Assembly: GCA_023409535.1 (NCBI GenBank)
Contig: JAEYGZ010000046.1
Span: 124,001 to 188,000, forward strand
DNA length: 64,000 nt
Reading direction: 5' to 3'
Source of the DNA: Bacillota bacterium
GTDB lineage: Bacteria; Bacillota; Clostridia; Lachnospirales; Lachnospiraceae
Shown: in pieces, positions 61,518-64,000 of the stretch
Layout of the letters: each line of letters begins with the position of its first letter
Numbering within the stretch: the stretch's first letter is position 1
Position numbers and translations under genes: made by a program
The notes under the pieces: model-generated
What the model was told of the DNA's origin: nothing
Databases searched by the model: none
What the model saw: the letters and a program-made list of their open reading frames with translations, nothing else

Positions 61518-62675
61518 ATGAACGAGAGAGAGAAGCTACAGGATCAAAAGAATTATTTTCGGGTAAGAGCAGAGGTCAGCCTGCCTGCCGTACAGCATAA
61601 TCTGGCGGAGGTTAGAAGGAAAATCAATCCTGCAACAAAGCTGTTGGCTGTGGTGAAGGCAGATGCCTACGGACATGGTGCGGTCCCGGTTGTTGAAGCG
61701 ATTGAGGAGAAGAACCTGGCGGATTATTATGGTGTGGCGATTATCGAGGAAGCGGTTAAGCTTAGAGAAGCAGGTGTTAAGAAGCCGATTCTGATTCTGG
61801 GATATACGGACCAGGAACAGTATGAGCTTCTGGTATCCTATGATATCACGCAGACCATATTTCAATATGAGATGGCAGAGGCTTTATCCAGGGAAGCGTT
61901 ACGCCAGGGCAGGAGAGCAAGGATTCATATTAAACTGGACACCGGTATGACAAGGATCGGATTTACAGATTCTGCAGAAAGTATTGAAGAGATTAAACGG
62001 ATCGCAAGCCTTGACAATATTGACGTTGAAGGAATATTTTCTCATTTTGCATGTGCGGATGAAACAGATAAAACAAGTGCGAAGAAACAATTAAGCAGAT
62101 ACAGGAACTTTGTGGATTTACTGGAGAAAGAAGAGCTTTTCATTCCGATCAGGCACATCGCTAACAGCGCGGGTATCATTGAACTCCCGGAGACTTATTT
62201 TAATATGGTTCGCTGCGGAATTGCTACCTATGGCATCTATCCGTCCGATGAGGTAAATCAGGCGGAAGTGAAATTGATTCCGGCCATGGAAATTAAGTCC
62301 CATATCATCTTTGTTAAGGAGGTGGAGCCGGGAGTCGGTGTCAGCTACGGATCCACTTACATAACCGGGAAGAAGACGAAAATAGCGACGATTCCAGTCG
62401 GTTATGCGGACGGCTATTCCAGAAATCTGTCCAATTGCGGAAAGGTGATTATTCATGGGCAGCTTGCACCCATCATCGGCCGTATCTGCATGGATCAGTT
62501 TATGGTGGATGTCACCGGTATCGGCGATGTCAGACAGGGGGATACGGTAACGCTGCTTGGAAGGGATGGGGATGCACTTATATCAGCGGAGGAGTTGTCG
62601 GCATGGTCACATTCCTTTGCCTATGAACTGGTATGTACGGTTGGTACGAGAATTCCCAGAGAATATCTTTCATAA
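61518..62675 (+). CDS. alr: Alanine racemase
   Basis: PLP enzyme that makes D-alanine for the cell wall. The 385-residue protein has the PLP lysine in VVKADAYGHG (Lys47), the N-terminal TIM-barrel signature, FSHFACAD, the catalytic Tyr in GVSYGSTY, and GRICMDQFMVDV near the C-terminus. RBS AGGAGTG precedes the ATG. It follows nnr by 65 nt. Downstream lies MazF, an order seen in many Bacillota, normally with an antitoxin gene between. Confidence 0.95.
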   Translation: MNEREKLQDQKNYFRVRAEVSLPAVQHNLAEVRRKINPATKLLAVVKADAYGHGAVPVVEAIEEKNLADYYGVAIIEEAVKLREAGVKKPILILGYTDQEQYELLVSYDITQTIFQYEMAEALSREALRQGRRARIHIKLDTGMTRIGFTDSAESIEEIKRIASLDNIDVEGIFSHFACADETDKTSAKKQLSRYRNFVDLLEKEELFIPIRHIANSAGIIELPETYFNMVRCGIATYGIYPSDEVNQAEVKLIPAMEIKSHIIFVKEVEPGVGVSYGSTYITGKKTKIATIPVGYADGYSRNLSNCGKVIIHGQLAPIIGRICMDQFMVDVTGIGDVRQGDTVTLLGRDGDALISAEELSAWSHSFAYELVCTVGTRIPREYLS

Positions 62676-62766
62676 ATAATCCCGGCAGCCAGGCAGAAAT
62701 GATTCTGAACTTCTAAAAAATAGATACACTTTATGGAATACACACGAAGAAAGTGGAAATAATAAG

Positions 62767-62877
62767 ATGTGTGAATTATTAAAGCACATAATTCATACGG
62801 CAAATTTGTGTCTGCCAAATGTGAAAGCACTGCTTTCACATCTCAAATTCGAAGGTTTTGGCAGCATGGAGGCTTAG
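62767..62877 (+). CDS. Possible 36-aa ORF before mazF, doubtful
   Basis: ATG 62767 to TAG 62877, with GTGGA before it. Product MCELLKHIIHTANLCLPNVK and a further 16 residues. It lies exactly where the MazE/EndoAI antitoxin gene would be expected but is less than half the usual size, with no ribbon-helix-helix pattern. A perfect dyad ATGTGAAAGCA-C-TGCTTTCACAT (62819-62841) lies inside it. It may be an antitoxin remnant, a new antitoxin or non-coding. Confidence 0.25.
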   Translation: MCELLKHIIHTANLCLPNVKALLSHLKFEGFGSMEA

Positions 62878-62901
62878 CGTAACAATTGGAGTGTGAATAA
62901 A

Positions 62902-63258
62902 GTGGTAATAAAACGAGGAGACATATTTTATGCTGATCTGAGACCGGTTGTGGGATCGGAGCAAGGTGGTGTAAGGCCTGTTTTGATTATTCAGAACGAT
63001 ACAGGCAATAAACATAGCCCAACGGTGATCTGTGCGGCTATAACATCAAAGATGAATAAAGCCAAGCTCCCTACCCATGTGGAATTAGATGCCGAGAAAT
63101 ATGGAATAGTAAAGGATTCTGTTATCTTGTTGGAACAGGTCAGAACCATTGATAAGTCCAGATTAAAGGAAAAGGTGTGTCATTTGGACCGGGATGTATT
63201 AAAGAAAATCGATAAGGCATTGATTATCAGCTTTTCTTTGGATACATATTTCAGATAG
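62902..63258 (+). CDS. mazF: MazF/EndoA-type mRNA interferase toxin
   Basis: A 118-residue ribosome-independent RNase, closely resembling Bacillus EndoA. Family motifs are KRGDIFYADLRPVVGSEQGG, RPVLIIQNDTGN, TVICAAITS (catalytic Thr region) and LLEQVRTIDKSRL. The GTG at 62902 has GGAG ten nt upstream; the GTG at 62893 is too close. A strong terminator follows. No normal antitoxin gene lies upstream, so an antidote may be encoded elsewhere or by the short ORF at 62767. Confidence 0.93.
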   Translation: MVIKRGDIFYADLRPVVGSEQGGVRPVLIIQNDTGNKHSPTVICAAITSKMNKAKLPTHVELDAEKYGIVKDSVILLEQVRTIDKSRLKEKVCHLDRDVLKKIDKALIISFSLDTYFR

Positions 63259-63260
63259 AC

Positions 63261-63291
63261 AAAAAAGGAACCTGACAAGGGTTCCTTTTTT
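63261..63291 (+). terminator. Terminator of the mazF gene
   Basis: AAAAAAGGAACC (63261-63272) pairs with GGTTCCTTTTTT (63280-63291), loop 7 nt, with a T-run in the stem itself. Confidence 0.88.
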
Positions 63292-63570
63292 GCAGCGTTT
63301 GCGTCAGCAAGCGCTGATAGCGTATAATAGGGTGGGAGTAGAAAGTGTTTTATCACTGTCTGAGAAAATTATAACGAGGAAATGTGTACATATTGTGACT
63401 ATATTATAAAATCTGTATAAAAAAGAAAAAATACTATATAAACAAGAGAGGAAAATTTTATAAAAAGATAGAAATCAGTAACGATGAAATTACGGGATGC
63501 AGTATTTAAAAATCTATGGTAAAATTGCTGTATAAAATCACGGTATTATTCATTTCCTTGTAGGAATTGC

Positions 63571-63599
63571 TTGATATCGTCATTTTTTTTGTGTAGAAT
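63571..63599 (+). promoter_or_regulatory. Promoter of the YesM-like kinase gene
   Basis: TTGATA (63571-63576), 17-nt spacer with an eight-T run, TAGAAT (63594-63599). In the 386-bp gap 63259-63644 only the mazF terminator and this promoter can be recognised; the rest is AT-rich without clear structure. Confidence 0.6.
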
Positions 63600-63644
63600 T
63601 ATGGTAAATACTCAGTTTGGACCTTATAGGGCGGGAGGATTACC

Positions 63645-64000
63645 ATGACGAGATCTAATTTGAATAATCTGACAATCAGAAATAAGCTCTTATTAATTTA
63701 TGCGGTTTGTGTGTTGATACCTATTATATTGACGGATACTGTGATTATGTATAATGTGAACTCCAATTATAAAGGGAGCCGTTATCGTGAAATGCAGCAT
63801 GCCATGGAGCGTGTTGAATATAATCTGAGTGAGTTCGTAAGCACCTGCATCTTATTTACCAATAATATGTACATGGATAATATATTGGATAAATTCTTAA
63901 ATAAAAAGTATTCCAGCAACATTGATTATTATGATGAATATACCAAAATGCTTGATAACAACAGCCTTAGCTATAACTATAATTACGGACTGCTTTATAA
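63645..64000 (+). CDS. YesM-like sensor histidine kinase, N-terminal part, runs off the window
   Basis: An ATG at 63645, with GGGAGG just upstream, opens a frame that stays open to base 64000 (118 residues shown). The first helix (about 16-35, NKLLLIYAVCVLIPIILT) is followed by an extracytoplasmic region with FLNKKYSSN, typical of the YesM family of sugar-responsive two-component kinases. The kinase domain lies beyond the edge. A YesN-type regulator and a sugar ABC importer would be expected next. Confidence 0.78.
   Translation, partial: MTRSNLNNLTIRNKLLLIYAVCVLIPIILTDTVIMYNVNSNYKGSRYREMQHAMERVEYNLSEFVSTCILFTNNMYMDNILDKFLNKKYSSNIDYYDEYTKMLDNNSLSYNYNYGLLY

Noticed and set aside
1..64000. tRNA, rRNA, CRISPR arrays, prophage or IS transposase genes
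   Set aside because: Looked for cloverleaf-like segments, repeated spacer arrays and transposase motifs in all intergenic regions; none seen.

Overview
The window looks like chromosomal DNA of a low-GC, anaerobic, fibre-degrading Clostridia, most likely a Lachnospiraceae relative. This is an inference from gene content: xylose isomerase, the glucuronide and pectin-type sugar genes, a Re-type citrate synthase paired with isocitrate dehydrogenase, rubredoxin, Rex, a class D sortase with its acidic substrate, and strong AGGAGG ribosome sites with some TTG/GTG starts. No rRNA, tRNA, phage, IS transposase or CRISPR array is visible.

Layout. 1-5.0 kb: glucuronide use (GPH symporter with an apparent frameshift, beta-glucuronidase, AraC regulator, mannonate dehydratase). 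5.2-8.8 kb: luxS, then an Agr-like LytTR regulator and GHKL kinase pair without agrB/agrD, two tiny ORFs (18 and 16 codons) between hairpins, and a lone FtsX-like membrane protein. 9-15.5 kb: an unknown protein, HAD phosphatase, trpS, a 2-hydroxyacid dehydrogenase, a membrane-anchored protein and an S41-type lipoprotein. 15.7-20.1 kb: a polyamine ABC importer (potABCD) behind an XRE-cupin regulator, on the minus strand. 20.4-27.7 kb: a self-contained stress or export module, made of an OmpR-type regulator, kinase, two lipoproteins and an ABC-2 type transporter. Three copies of one operator (GTTAACATTTTGTTGAGG) precede the regulator and both lipoprotein genes. 27.8-33 kb: aroC, a GGDEF/HD-GYP protein, a Cys/Gly-rich small protein and a subtilase.

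32.8-35.5 kb: xylA and ferritin, separated by about 820 bp that hold two large inverted-repeat elements (A and B). Each has arms of about 90 nt and a structured core of about 100 nt. A shrunken relative of A lies near 20.3 kb. 35.7-45.3 kb: rubredoxin, tcdA, an HD protein, DUF554, sortase D plus processed acidic surface protein, and a Re-citrate synthase/isocitrate dehydrogenase/GntR cluster. 45.7-55 kb: a glycan locus (LplB/YtcP-type importer, binding lipoprotein, PHP-type hydrolase, toroid-fold protein, AraC regulator, GH105). Its two ends share a promoter-region motif. 55-64 kb: secreted nuclease, ABC-F ATPase, rex, a coiled-coil protein, acpS, the nnr NAD(P)HX repair enzyme, alr, MazF without a normal antitoxin, and the start of a YesM-like kinase.

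Top candidates for something undescribed are the A/B hairpin elements, the regulator-lipoprotein-ABC module with its repeated operator, and the tiny ORFs behind the Agr-like pair. All functional statements are read from sequence and family knowledge only; no search was run.
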